Part shown: in pieces, positions 16,359-25,002 of the stretch
Numbering within the stretch: position 1 is the first letter of the stretch
Layout: every line of letters begins with the position of its first letter
NCBI RefSeq assembly: GCF_000196795.1
Contig: NC_014259.1
Location: forward strand, 2,046,001-2,110,000
Direction: 5' to 3'
DNA from: Acinetobacter oleivorans DR1
GTDB lineage: Bacteria > Pseudomonadota > Gammaproteobacteria > Pseudomonadales > Moraxellaceae
DNA: 64,000 nucleotides
Made by a program: the position numbers and the translations under genes
Notes under the pieces: generated by a model
The model's database searches: none
Told to the model about the DNA's origin: nothing
What the model saw: the letters and a program-made list of their open reading frames with translations, nothing else

Positions 16359-17984
16359 TCAATTTTTTCGCCAAGATGTTGCGTAGTTTTCAGTTATTTT
16401 GCCCAGCCATGCCAGAATCGCCCCTAAACCAGCGACCAAAACGGTTGCTGCTATCACACGCTCCATTTCAAAGTTTTGCTGTGCTGCCATCATGTAGCTA
16501 CCTATACCAATTCCAGAGCCCATCAAGTATTCAGCTCCAAAAGATGCCATCCACGAATAGAGCAATGCCAATCGAAACCCAGCAAACATTGATGGTGCTA
16601 TACTCGGTAAAATCAAAAGCGTTAAGCGTTGAAGCAATGTCATTCTTAAAGTGCTCGAGACTTCAACAAGCTGCATGGGAATGCTCGACATGCCTTTCCA
16701 TGTCGCAATAAACATCGGAAAAAATGTCGCTATTGAAATGAAAACAATTTTTGATAAATCTTCGAGTCCAAACCAAGCTGTCAGTAGCGGAATCCAAGCA
16801 AAAATGGCAATGAGACGTAATGTGTTGAGTGTAGGTGCCAACAGATTTTCAATAGGTTTAAATAGCCCTACCACAATTCCTACTGATGCCCCAATTAACC
16901 CGCCGATAATCAAACCCAAAATTGCACGATAAAGGCTGTAATACATGGCGGTAGTGAGTGAGAAATCTTGAATGCCTGACCATAGCGCTTCTAATACTTT
17001 CCACGGCGCGGGCAAAATTTGACTCGAAATCAAGTTAAACCAACTGCTCACTGCCCAAAGCACGACTAAACTCAAGGGTAAAACCCATGACTTGAAAACA
17101 TCGGATCTGTTTTTTTTGTGAAAAGTATGCGCACTCAAAGCAGCATGTGGCCAAAACACAAACTTTCGTTCAATTCGATGTAGGATAAAATCGAAAATAA
17201 TTCCGACAGATGCGATCACAAAAATCGTGACAAAAACAATATCAAGCTGAAATAGCTGACGACCTGTCACCATCAAATATCCAATGCCTTCCGATGAAGC
17301 CAACAATTCAACAGCAATTAAGCTCGTCCAGCCTGCTGCAACAGCTAGTCTTAAACCCGTAAAGAAATATGGAAGTGTGGCTGGCAGTACAAGTTTTGTG
17401 AGTAAGGTTAGACGATTGAACTGTAAAATTGCTGCCATTTCTTTGAGTTTGGGTTGAATGTCACGTACCCCTGCCTGAGTGTGTAAAGCAATCGGCACCA
17501 TTGTGGCCTTAAAAATTATGAAAATTTTTAAACTATTTTCGATGCCGAGCCAGATCATGAGCAAAGGCAACCAAGCCAGTGTTGGGATAATGACCAACGC
17601 ATAAAACGTTGCAGATAGGTATTGCTCAGCAATGCGGCTATAACCCAATAAAATACCTAGAAATACGCCACCTAACACACCTGACAATAAGCCAAGACCA
17701 AAGCGTTCAAGACTAATCGCAAGCTGTGACCATAGATCTTGAGATGCAATTTCAACGAAAGAATGCCAAGTGTCTTTTGGGGTAGGTAAAATTTGGGCAG
17801 GCATCCATTGCTCGTTTGACGCTACCCACCATAGTAGGAATAAACAAAGAGGTACAATCCAATAGATCGCAAGCGAGTTAAAATACCCAACAGAAATGAA
17901 CCATGGTTTCTTGGTACTTTTCCAGACAATGCCGGATGAATTTTTTTGCGAAATTATTTCTTTCATATCTCGATATATATCCAT
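16359..17984 (-). CDS. Double-length ABC permease, two SsuC-type domains fused
   Basis: At 541 residues this is twice the usual SsuC/TauC size. Each half has its own BPD_transp_1 domain with the EAA-type loop (first half around residues 190-215, LKEMAAILQFNRLTLLTKLVLPATLPYFFTGLRLA; second half around 455-485, with LRMTLLQRLTLLILP). Each half also begins with the ILP-PW/TPKD segment typical of the start of the family. The importer therefore has a one-chain permease, where the related importer at 31-34 kb uses two separate genes. It is the first gene of its operon; the start at 17984 has only a weak ribosome site and 17966 is an alternative. Confidence 0.9.
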   Translation of the reverse strand: MDIYRDMKEIISQKNSSGIVWKSTKKPWFISVGYFNSLAIYWIVPLCLFLLWWVASNEQWMPAQILPTPKDTWHSFVEIASQDLWSQLAISLERFGLGLLSGVLGGVFLGILLGYSRIAEQYLSATFYALVIIPTLAWLPLLMIWLGIENSLKIFIIFKATMVPIALHTQAGVRDIQPKLKEMAAILQFNRLTLLTKLVLPATLPYFFTGLRLAVAAGWTSLIAVELLASSEGIGYLMVTGRQLFQLDIVFVTIFVIASVGIIFDFILHRIERKFVFWPHAALSAHTFHKKNRSDVFKSWVLPLSLVVLWAVSSWFNLISSQILPAPWKVLEALWSGIQDFSLTTAMYYSLYRAILGLIIGGLIGASVGIVVGLFKPIENLLAPTLNTLRLIAIFAWIPLLTAWFGLEDLSKIVFISIATFFPMFIATWKGMSSIPMQLVEVSSTLRMTLLQRLTLLILPSIAPSMFAGFRLALLYSWMASFGAEYLMGSGIGIGSYMMAAQQNFEMERVIAATVLVAGLGAILAWLGKITENYATSWRKN

Positions 17985-18302
17985 ACATTCTGCTGTTATA
18001 GATTTCTCAGAATGTTTAACTAAACGTATACCTGATGATCATTTATCCGTGTCATTCAGATCTAATATGAGACGTGTTGTGATCATCTTTGGTGTTATGC
18101 TCTGGATGAGTGTAAATAGAGATGTTTTGTTTAACTGTCTACACAGGTACAAAGATCAGAAAATATTTATATTTATAAATAAGAGATAAAGATAAGAATT
18201 CTTGTATAGAACTTTCATAAAAGATCAAACGCGTAAAAGGAACAAAAATTAAAAAAGCCCAACTAGCTTACTAATCAGGCTTATTTAAAGAACATTTAAA
18301 CT
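17985..18302. other. Intergenic region with a weak terminator
   Basis: The right end holds an imperfect hairpin at 18251-18286 (AAGCC and GGCTT with a long loop) where the SsuD-like gene ends. The remainder should contain the promoter of the fused-permease operon. I see no sigma-54 pattern and no TGTTG-N6-CAACA repeat here. Confidence 0.4.
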
Positions 18303-19499
18303 TTAAAGCGCAATATCAAACTCTGGGCTAGCTACCGTAGGCTGTAATCGAGCACGTTGCTTTTTAAAGTGCGGAAGAACATGTTCACCAAGACGGTAGG
18401 ACTCTTCAAGATGTGGATAGCCTGCAAGAAAGAATAACTCTATGCCTATGCTATTGTACTCTTCAATACGCTCAATAATCTGCTGGTAGCTCCCTACCAA
18501 AGCAACACCGGGTGGCACACCAATATATCCAAATCCAGACCAAACATTTGGATGGATAAAAAAGTCGCTAACATTTTTACTGCCATCTTTTTCGGCGTAC
18601 TCTTTTTCGAAGCTTAATACCCGCGCTGAGCGTAAACCCGCATGGGCTGCTGCTGCATGTAAACGTTGCTTTTCAGCAGCTTCATCGAGAAAGCGCTGTG
18701 CTTCTGCCAATGCTTCTTGTTCAGTACGGCGAGCAATGGTATCGATCGATAGACCAAATTTTATATTTTCACGACCATACTTTTTTGCACGAGCACGTAC
18801 GTCTGCAATCAATGCGGCAATTTCTTCTGGTTTTTCAGCTCGCATTAAATAATAGTCGGCATGTTTTGCTCCAAACTCGCGAGCAGCTTCAGAAGAACCA
18901 GCCGTGCAAATAATTGGAAGGCTTGCTTTATTCAGTGGATATTTTAGACCACCGCCTTCTGCCGAATAGTACTTTCCTTTATAGTGAAATGAAGGATTAT
19001 TCCAATATCCTTTTACAACATCTAGAAACTCTGTAGCACGTGCATAACGCTCATCGTGAGGTAAGTCATCGCCGACCTGACGTTGGATGACTTCCGAGCC
19101 GCCATTAATAATATTCCAAACCAGTCGATTGCCCGTTGCACGCTGATAAGTTGCCGCAGTTTGTACAGCATTATATGGACTAAAATGATAGGCCTGAAAT
19201 GCAGTCACAAAGTTAAGTTTTTTGGTTTCTCTTGCAAGCAATGAACATACTGTCCAAGGCTCTTCACCCGTTGGTGCGTTCACCATGAGTGCACCAGCAA
19301 AACCATTAATTTCTGCTGCCCGTGCTACCTGACTTAAGTAATCAATATAGGTAAAGTCATCACCTACTTCATAGTTCGAAACAGCTCCGGTATTTTCAAC
19401 ATTTTCAATATTGGCCCAATCACCGCGATTACGTGGATCACCAGGTAAAAATTCTGTTTCGCCATGAAGTGGTAAACGTGTAAAAAATTCAATTCCCAT
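18303..19499 (-). CDS. SsuD-like FMNH2-dependent monooxygenase
   Basis: This 398-residue member of the bacterial-luciferase-like family resembles alkanesulfonate monooxygenase SsuD (start MGIEFFTRLPLHGETEFLPG; LVWNIINGGSEVIQRQVGDDLPHDERYARATEF). It would cleave a C-S bond to give aldehyde and sulfite using FMNH2 from a separate reductase. The ATG at 19499 is chosen because GGAG lies seven bases upstream; upstream in-frame starts overlap the preceding receptor gene. It follows the TonB-dependent receptor by 22 bases and shares its sigma-54 promoter. Confidence 0.9.
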   Translation of the reverse strand: MGIEFFTRLPLHGETEFLPGDPRNRGDWANIENVENTGAVSNYEVGDDFTYIDYLSQVARAAEINGFAGALMVNAPTGEEPWTVCSLLARETKKLNFVTAFQAYHFSPYNAVQTAATYQRATGNRLVWNIINGGSEVIQRQVGDDLPHDERYARATEFLDVVKGYWNNPSFHYKGKYYSAEGGGLKYPLNKASLPIICTAGSSEAAREFGAKHADYYLMRAEKPEEIAALIADVRARAKKYGRENIKFGLSIDTIARRTEQEALAEAQRFLDEAAEKQRLHAAAAHAGLRSARVLSFEKEYAEKDGSKNVSDFFIHPNVWSGFGYIGVPPGVALVGSYQQIIERIEEYNSIGIELFFLAGYPHLEESYRLGEHVLPHFKKQRARLQPTVASPEFDIAL

Positions 19500-19521
19500 T
19501 ATTTTCTCCGTAAAGCAAAGC

Positions 19522-21852
19522 TTAGAATTTTGCAGTGAGAGAAACACCAACTTGACGTGGGTTTCCATAGGTTAAGACATATTGTCCAGCAGGACCATTT
19601 GGTCGCCCATGAACTTGATATTCTTCGTCTAGCAAGTTTTTAACGTAAGCATTAACTTGGTATTTATTATTTGCGCTGATATACCCAACGTTTGCGTTCC
19701 ATAAGGTGTACCCTTTTTGACTCAAGATTGGGTCAACAGAATAATCTTGGCGATTGACTAAGAAAAATTCACGGTCACGATATTTTGCATCTGTGCCCAC
19801 GATGACTCGTGCTCCACTATCAAGATTAAAGGTATATTCACCCCCTAAACCGATGGTGTACTTTGGAGAACGAACCAAGCTGTTACCTGTATTGTCAGCA
19901 TTTACGACATTGGTTACTGGGTTTTTATCAACAAAGTCGGTGTATTCACTGTCTAAATAAGCACCTGCAAAACGTAGGCGTAAGTTATCGGTAGCTAAAT
20001 AATCTAATTCTAATTCGGCACCTTTTACTTCTGCCTTAGGTCCATTTGCTAGAACTGAGGTTACCCCCCCACCTTGTCCTTCTGTCGCAACCAATAAATT
20101 TGTTTGAATATCTTTGTAGTCGTAATAGAAAATATTGGCATTGGCGGTTAAATTGCCTTGTAACAAGCTAGACTTCAAACCTAGCTCATAGCTGTTTAAA
20201 TATTCAGGGTTAACATCTGCAAGTTGCGTCAGGCTACTTGAAAGTCCGGTGTTAAAACCGCCTGAACGGAAACCTCGAGCAAAACGGAAGTATGTGTTGA
20301 TATCAGGAGTGATTTCATATTCTGGCGTAATATCGTAAGTCAGCTCATTCCATCTCTTTTTACGACTTGTTGAACCATTTGCATTCGGCGCTGGGTTATA
20401 AACCGCATTACTGTACCCATCCTTTTGCCACCAACTGCCTTTGGTGTAATCGCCTGAGGTAATTTGAACAAGATCTAGATCAATGTCTTTTTCTTCACTT
20501 GTCCAACGTAAACCACCTGTCACTTTAAATTTATCGGTAAATTTATAGGTACTATTCCCAAACAAGGCAAAACTTTGTGTGGTCTGGTTATAGGTAATAT
20601 CTCTAAAAGCTGGAGTTCCCGCCGTTTGTGCTGGAGCACCATTCGGTAGTGTTTTATTTACTCGCGCACTTACGCCTGTTGAGTCTAAATCTTCATTAAA
20701 GAAGTGAAAACCTGCGATCCAACTGAGTCTTTTTTCAGCATCAGAAGAAATACGAAACTCTTGGCTATATTGGCGCCATTCATTATCGCTATAGCTTCTT
20801 GCTACATCGTAAGGCGTATAGTCACCATCAGAAATAGATTTTTGAGTGGTTTTATCAAACGCTGTAATGGATGTAAAAGTATGACCGCCGCCTAAATCTC
20901 CTGTTAAGGTGAGTGAAGCGCCATCATGTTGGATTTTATTACTTTCAGGTAAATCTAAATTTGTATCTCGGCCTTGTGGTCTTTCATAAACACCCCAGTA
21001 TTTTCCAATACTTAAAGAGCCATTATTGCCAAGACCATTATAAGTTTGGCTATGTAGATTGACTAAAGCATTCCAATCATCATTAATTTTTCCTAATATT
21101 TGGAAGCGGAATGATTTTTTATCTACATCCCCGTAATTTTCACCATTGGCTAAATTTTTTGCATAGCCATCGCGGTCTTCTGAATAGAATGCTCCTCGTA
21201 CGGCAACGTTATCTGATATAGCCCCGTTCACGGCGCCTTCAAAAGTACGAAGATTATGGTCACCTATTCCTATTGTTCCATAACCAGTCGGTTTATCTGT
21301 AAAAGCAGGTTTTCGTGAAATGTAATTCACCGCACCAGCCGTGGTGTTTTTACCGTAAAGCGTGCCTTGTGGACCGCGTAGAACCTCAATACGTTCTAAA
21401 TCGAATAAATCTCCAGCACCAGCAACAGGCGCATTTAAATAAACCCCATCTGCATAAATACCGACTGGAAAAACTGTAGAGGCTGCTACATCGCCAGTTC
21501 CTAGACCACGAATATACCAACGTGGACGGCTATCGCCATCTGGGTTTTCAGCTGCTGCATTGGGTGTATAAGTTAAAACATCGCCAATAAATGTTGAGCC
21601 TTTCGCGGCCAAATCTTTGCCTGAAACCGCTGTAATTGCAGTCGGAACTTTTTGAATGTTTTGTGCACGATATTGTGCAGTAACGATGACATCGCCTAGT
21701 TTTTTTACATCTTTAGCATTTACCACTTGAGCTTGTTGCTCAGCAGGAATTGCATCAGCATCATCGTTCGCTAAAGCTAATGTCGAAACACTCGCTGTTA
21801 CTCCCCACATAGCAGTTAAAATACTCTGCCTAATTTTTGTAACCTTAAACAT
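19522..21852 (-). CDS. TonB-dependent outer-membrane receptor
   Basis: This 776-residue receptor has a signal peptide ending near LALA-ND, a TonB box (LGDVIVTAQYRAQN), a plug with the LRGPQGTLYGKNTTAG motif and a barrel ending in KF. A GGAG site lies five bases before the ATG. It is the first gene of a unit with the SsuD-like monooxygenase and is preceded by a sigma-54 promoter and a perfect TGTTG-N6-CAACA site, so it should be induced with the rest of the sulfur regulon. Confidence 0.92.
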   Translation of the reverse strand: MFKVTKIRQSILTAMWGVTASVSTLALANDDADAIPAEQQAQVVNAKDVKKLGDVIVTAQYRAQNIQKVPTAITAVSGKDLAAKGSTFIGDVLTYTPNAAAENPDGDSRPRWYIRGLGTGDVAASTVFPVGIYADGVYLNAPVAGAGDLFDLERIEVLRGPQGTLYGKNTTAGAVNYISRKPAFTDKPTGYGTIGIGDHNLRTFEGAVNGAISDNVAVRGAFYSEDRDGYAKNLANGENYGDVDKKSFRFQILGKINDDWNALVNLHSQTYNGLGNNGSLSIGKYWGVYERPQGRDTNLDLPESNKIQHDGASLTLTGDLGGGHTFTSITAFDKTTQKSISDGDYTPYDVARSYSDNEWRQYSQEFRISSDAEKRLSWIAGFHFFNEDLDSTGVSARVNKTLPNGAPAQTAGTPAFRDITYNQTTQSFALFGNSTYKFTDKFKVTGGLRWTSEEKDIDLDLVQITSGDYTKGSWWQKDGYSNAVYNPAPNANGSTSRKKRWNELTYDITPEYEITPDINTYFRFARGFRSGGFNTGLSSSLTQLADVNPEYLNSYELGLKSSLLQGNLTANANIFYYDYKDIQTNLLVATEGQGGGVTSVLANGPKAEVKGAELELDYLATDNLRLRFAGAYLDSEYTDFVDKNPVTNVVNADNTGNSLVRSPKYTIGLGGEYTFNLDSGARVIVGTDAKYRDREFFLVNRQDYSVDPILSQKGYTLWNANVGYISANNKYQVNAYVKNLLDEEYQVHGRPNGPAGQYVLTYGNPRQVGVSLTAKF

Positions 21853-21887
21853 GGTGACTCCATTTAAATAAATCTATTCTTATATTG

Positions 21888-21903
21888 GCAACTTCTATGC
21901 CAT
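21888..21903 (-). promoter_or_regulatory. Sigma-54 promoter for the receptor/SsuD-like unit
   Basis: The minus strand reads TGGCATAGAAGTTGC, with GG and GC separated by exactly ten bases and both core elements at consensus. It lies about 36 bases before the receptor ATG. Confidence 0.85.
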
Positions 21904-21997
21904 TTAATTTATTTAAATAATTTCAAATACTTAATAAAAATTTAAAAATAAAAATGATTCAATACTGCTGATAGATAGACAGTCTGAAAGGTATTAT

Positions 21998-22013
21998 TGT
22001 TGTTATTTCAACA
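21998..22013. promoter_or_regulatory. Candidate SfnR-type activator site (perfect)
   Basis: TGTTG-TTATTT-CAACA, a perfect inverted repeat centred about 104 bases from the sigma-54 promoter. Confidence 0.65.
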
Positions 22014-22051
22014 TTCACGATTTAACGTGTTTTATATCCCGTATTAATAAT

Positions 22052-22077
22052 AAAGCCATACAGATGTATGGCTTTTT
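22052..22077 (-). terminator. Terminator after the siderophore-type receptor gene
   Basis: Ten-base arms AAAGCCATAC / GTATGGCTTT around a four-base loop, just beyond the end of the minus-strand receptor gene. Confidence 0.8.
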
Positions 22078-22104
22078 AAGATTGTTGGAAATGATTGATT
22101 GGTT

Positions 22105-24717
22105 TTAAAATTTATAACTAAATTGACCTTGTACAGTCAGAGGACGCATTGGTTGTAAAAACTCGCTATTCGCTCCTGCCAAACCATTCACAAAATTTCG
22201 TTCATTGGTTAGGTTAAGAATGTTAAGACCCACCGTCCACTGTGGCTGGCGATAATAAAGACCTAAGTCCAGATTATAGTTATTCGGTACTTTCACGGTT
22301 TGACTTAAGTTTGTGTACCAGTAGCTTGTCCACCATCCCGAAAGGTTAACTCCAAAACCAGACTGATGCTGGTAATCTACATAAGCACTTGCAGAGTACT
22401 TGGGAATTCCTGCTGCATCATAACGTCCGGCTTTACGTTGGTTTAAAGCGTTATTGTCTCCCCAAACCGTAGCATTGTCCGCATGAAAGCCAAATGGTGA
22501 AAAACCAGCAGGTATAATAGAGCTGTATTCAGCATCCAAATAAGTGAAATTTCCCCCAATTGCTATATTTTTTTGGAGTTGCCATCTTAATGATGACTCA
22601 ATTCCTTTTATTTCAAAGCGAGCCATATTGCCGTTGGTATCAGGCGATAAATCTCGTTTTTGTTCAAATCCACTTAGGGTTAAAAATAACTGGTCAGTAA
22701 TAGGTTCATATTTAAATCCTACTTCTTTTAGCTCACTTTGACTGTCAAAAGCTAAAGGATTGAGTTGATTTCCTGCACCCCAAATCAAGAAAGGCCCAAA
22801 TACTCCCGTATTTAATGCAGTGCTTTTGTCATAGGTAAAATAGAGTGTACTTTTCGCAGTAGGCTTAATAAACGTACTCAGTTGATAGCTCAATAGACTA
22901 TATTTATCACTCGATGAACGGACATCTGCTGGGGTTAAAACGAGTGGATTTTCAAGTTTTGCTCTTACTGAACTATGGTTAATACCTAAATTGATACCGA
23001 ATACATCGTTAAAGGTAAAGTTCTGTTGAGTGAATACACTCAACGTATCCCAAAAACCAGAACCCGTATAGACAGCGCCTCCTCCATTCGGTGGAAAGCC
23101 ACCTTTTTCTGCATATAAACCGTTTCCAATTGGGTACATGCGCGGTAAATTTAAATAACCAAAATATTGGGAATACTGTGGTACTCCGGCTTGTCCAATC
23201 CAACCTCCTGTTGAACCGCTATTGTTAATTAACCCCAGTAAATCACCAGGATTCTTCTGCGATGGATCATTGGTTAAATCATAAGGATTAATATTAAAAC
23301 TATTATTTGCAGCTAAAGAGGTAAACTTCTCATGACGATATGTTCCTCCGGTACTGCTTTTATTATTAATTTTTACGCCACCTATTTCAAAATCATAGTC
23401 GCCTAAAAATTCTAATCGGTTATCAATTAACTCATGATCTAAATCTGTAAAGAAGCTCCCAACAGAGTCGCCTAAATCTTTGTTATTTTGATAGAGCGTA
23501 CTGTTTGCAATAGACCAATGGTCATTTAAATCTTTAATTACTTTTAATTGGGTACTAAATCGCTTGGCACTATTTTTATCTTCACTACGTCCTGAAACAT
23601 TATCATCTAGCTTGACCAATTCATTACCGGGGATTGATGGATCATAGACCCAACCTTTAATGGTTCCTGCTTGATCCGCAGTTGAGTTCGGTAACGGCGT
23701 GGTCTGAACTCCACCAACAGCAACATATTGGTTTTTATCGTTCTTCTGACGAGTTTGCCAACCAATGACTTTAGAATTTGCCGCACCCGATTCAAATACA
23801 GGAGACCAAAAAGTCGAACCGTTTTGAATAATAGGCGTAGCTCTACCTTTGTAATAAAGGCCATTATCAACCGATTGTTGCGATGCTCTATTCCAGCCAT
23901 GCGTCACATTAAAATCGTAATAGTCATCGTAACTGATATTCCAATCTACCCTTAAACGATCATTTGGGCGCCAAGCAAGTGCTCCATAAAATGCATTAAA
24001 GTTATTTTTCACATTGTCATAATAGTCATCTGTTTTTTGAGCTGTTGCACTCACGCGAAATGCTAATTCTTTTGAAATCGGCGCTGTATGATCAATACTG
24101 ACAGAGAAATTAGGCTCTGCGCCTTTACCTGAGTAAATGGAACCTACAGTCCCAGAGATATTGGTTTCGGCTTTATTAAAATTAGGCTTTTTGGTCAGGT
24201 AGTTAATATATCCGCCAGAACCTGAAGTAGGCGCAAAAATTACACCTGTTGGCCCTGCCACAATATCGGCTGCTTCATAAGCATTGAGATTGGTTGGATG
24301 GCGAGTACTGTAAATGCGTTGGCTATCTTGAAAAACTTCCGAGTTCTGTCCACGAATTTGTGGAGCAAAGTTAGCATTTTGTCCCCCGCCTCGCGTAATA
24401 CTCGGTGCATATTTGACGAGATCATCCGCACTGCGAATAACATCTTCTCTAAATTGTTGTTCTGATACTTGGGATACTACACGTGGGGTATCCAATACAG
24501 AGCTATCCGTTCCATAAATTGAGGTAACTTTGCGTTTAGGAACTACGGTAGTTTTCTTGGTTGCTCCAGTAACGACTACATCGGACAAAGTAATTACATC
24601 ACTTTCAGAATCACCTGCTTGTTGTGGCGTTTCTTCGGCAAAAACATATAACGGTAAAGTTGCCCCTAATACGCTAAGCGCAATAACTAAAGGTTTTAAT
24701 TGAAAAGGCTGTCTCAT
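22105..24717 (-). CDS. TonB-dependent receptor, siderophore-receptor-like
   Basis: This 870-residue receptor has a signal peptide ending near VFA-EE and a TonB box (LSDVVVTGATKK). Its plug (TPRVVSQVSEQQFREDVIRSADDLVKY..., with IRGQNSEVF and AGPTGVIF) is of the catecholate-siderophore receptor type rather than the LRGPQGTLFGKN type seen in the other receptors. It is a single-gene unit with its own sigma-54 promoter, divergent from an Opp-type binding protein. Regulation with the sulfur genes suggests an organosulfur ligand despite its resemblance to iron receptors; iron transport is not excluded. Confidence 0.9.
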   Translation of the reverse strand: MRQPFQLKPLVIALSVLGATLPLYVFAEETPQQAGDSESDVITLSDVVVTGATKKTTVVPKRKVTSIYGTDSSVLDTPRVVSQVSEQQFREDVIRSADDLVKYAPSITRGGGQNANFAPQIRGQNSEVFQDSQRIYSTRHPTNLNAYEAADIVAGPTGVIFAPTSGSGGYINYLTKKPNFNKAETNISGTVGSIYSGKGAEPNFSVSIDHTAPISKELAFRVSATAQKTDDYYDNVKNNFNAFYGALAWRPNDRLRVDWNISYDDYYDFNVTHGWNRASQQSVDNGLYYKGRATPIIQNGSTFWSPVFESGAANSKVIGWQTRQKNDKNQYVAVGGVQTTPLPNSTADQAGTIKGWVYDPSIPGNELVKLDDNVSGRSEDKNSAKRFSTQLKVIKDLNDHWSIANSTLYQNNKDLGDSVGSFFTDLDHELIDNRLEFLGDYDFEIGGVKINNKSSTGGTYRHEKFTSLAANNSFNINPYDLTNDPSQKNPGDLLGLINNSGSTGGWIGQAGVPQYSQYFGYLNLPRMYPIGNGLYAEKGGFPPNGGGAVYTGSGFWDTLSVFTQQNFTFNDVFGINLGINHSSVRAKLENPLVLTPADVRSSSDKYSLLSYQLSTFIKPTAKSTLYFTYDKSTALNTGVFGPFLIWGAGNQLNPLAFDSQSELKEVGFKYEPITDQLFLTLSGFEQKRDLSPDTNGNMARFEIKGIESSLRWQLQKNIAIGGNFTYLDAEYSSIIPAGFSPFGFHADNATVWGDNNALNQRKAGRYDAAGIPKYSASAYVDYQHQSGFGVNLSGWWTSYWYTNLSQTVKVPNNYNLDLGLYYRQPQWTVGLNILNLTNERNFVNGLAGANSEFLQPMRPLTVQGQFSYKF

Positions 24718-24752
24718 ATCACACTCAGGAAAGTAAATTTACAATGCGTTAC

Positions 24753-24768
24753 GCAAAGCCTATGCCAA
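24753..24768 (-). promoter_or_regulatory. Sigma-54 promoter for the siderophore-type receptor
   Basis: The minus strand reads TTGGCATAGGCTTTGC, full consensus with GG-N10-GC. Confidence 0.88.
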
Positions 24769-24860
24769 CCATTGAATCGCCAAATAATTTGCCCTAACCA
24801 TTTGATTCAGTTGTTTTTAATTTCTCATTGTTTACTTATCAGTTCTATTCATGTTTATTT

Positions 24861-24888
24861 TTTCAACAAAGCTGTTGAAATAGAGACA
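24861..24888. promoter_or_regulatory. Candidate activator region between divergent sigma-54 promoters
   Basis: TTTCAACA-AAGC-TGTTGAAA (24861-24880) is a perfect palindrome. Overlapping it, TGTTG-AAATAG-AGACA (24873-24888) matches eight of ten positions of the recurring TGTTG-N6-CAACA site, centred about 69 bases from the plus-strand promoter. Confidence 0.45.
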
Positions 24889-24948
24889 CTCACCAAAAAC
24901 AATAATTATATAAGCATTTGATAAATATATTAAAATTATATAAAAATA

Positions 24949-24964
24949 TTGGCATTTATTCTGC
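24949..24964 (+). promoter_or_regulatory. Sigma-54 promoter for the Tat-lipoprotein binding protein
   Basis: TTGGCATTTATTCTGC with GG-N10-GC, 39 bases before the ATG. Confidence 0.85.
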
Positions 24965-25002
24965 AATACCTTAGAGGATGAAGATCTAATCAGGTATTTA
25001 TA

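Noticed and set aside
24861..24880. The palindrome TTTCAACA-AAGC-TGTTGAAA as a transcription terminator
   Set aside because: It lies between divergent genes, where no transcript ends, and lacks a T tract.
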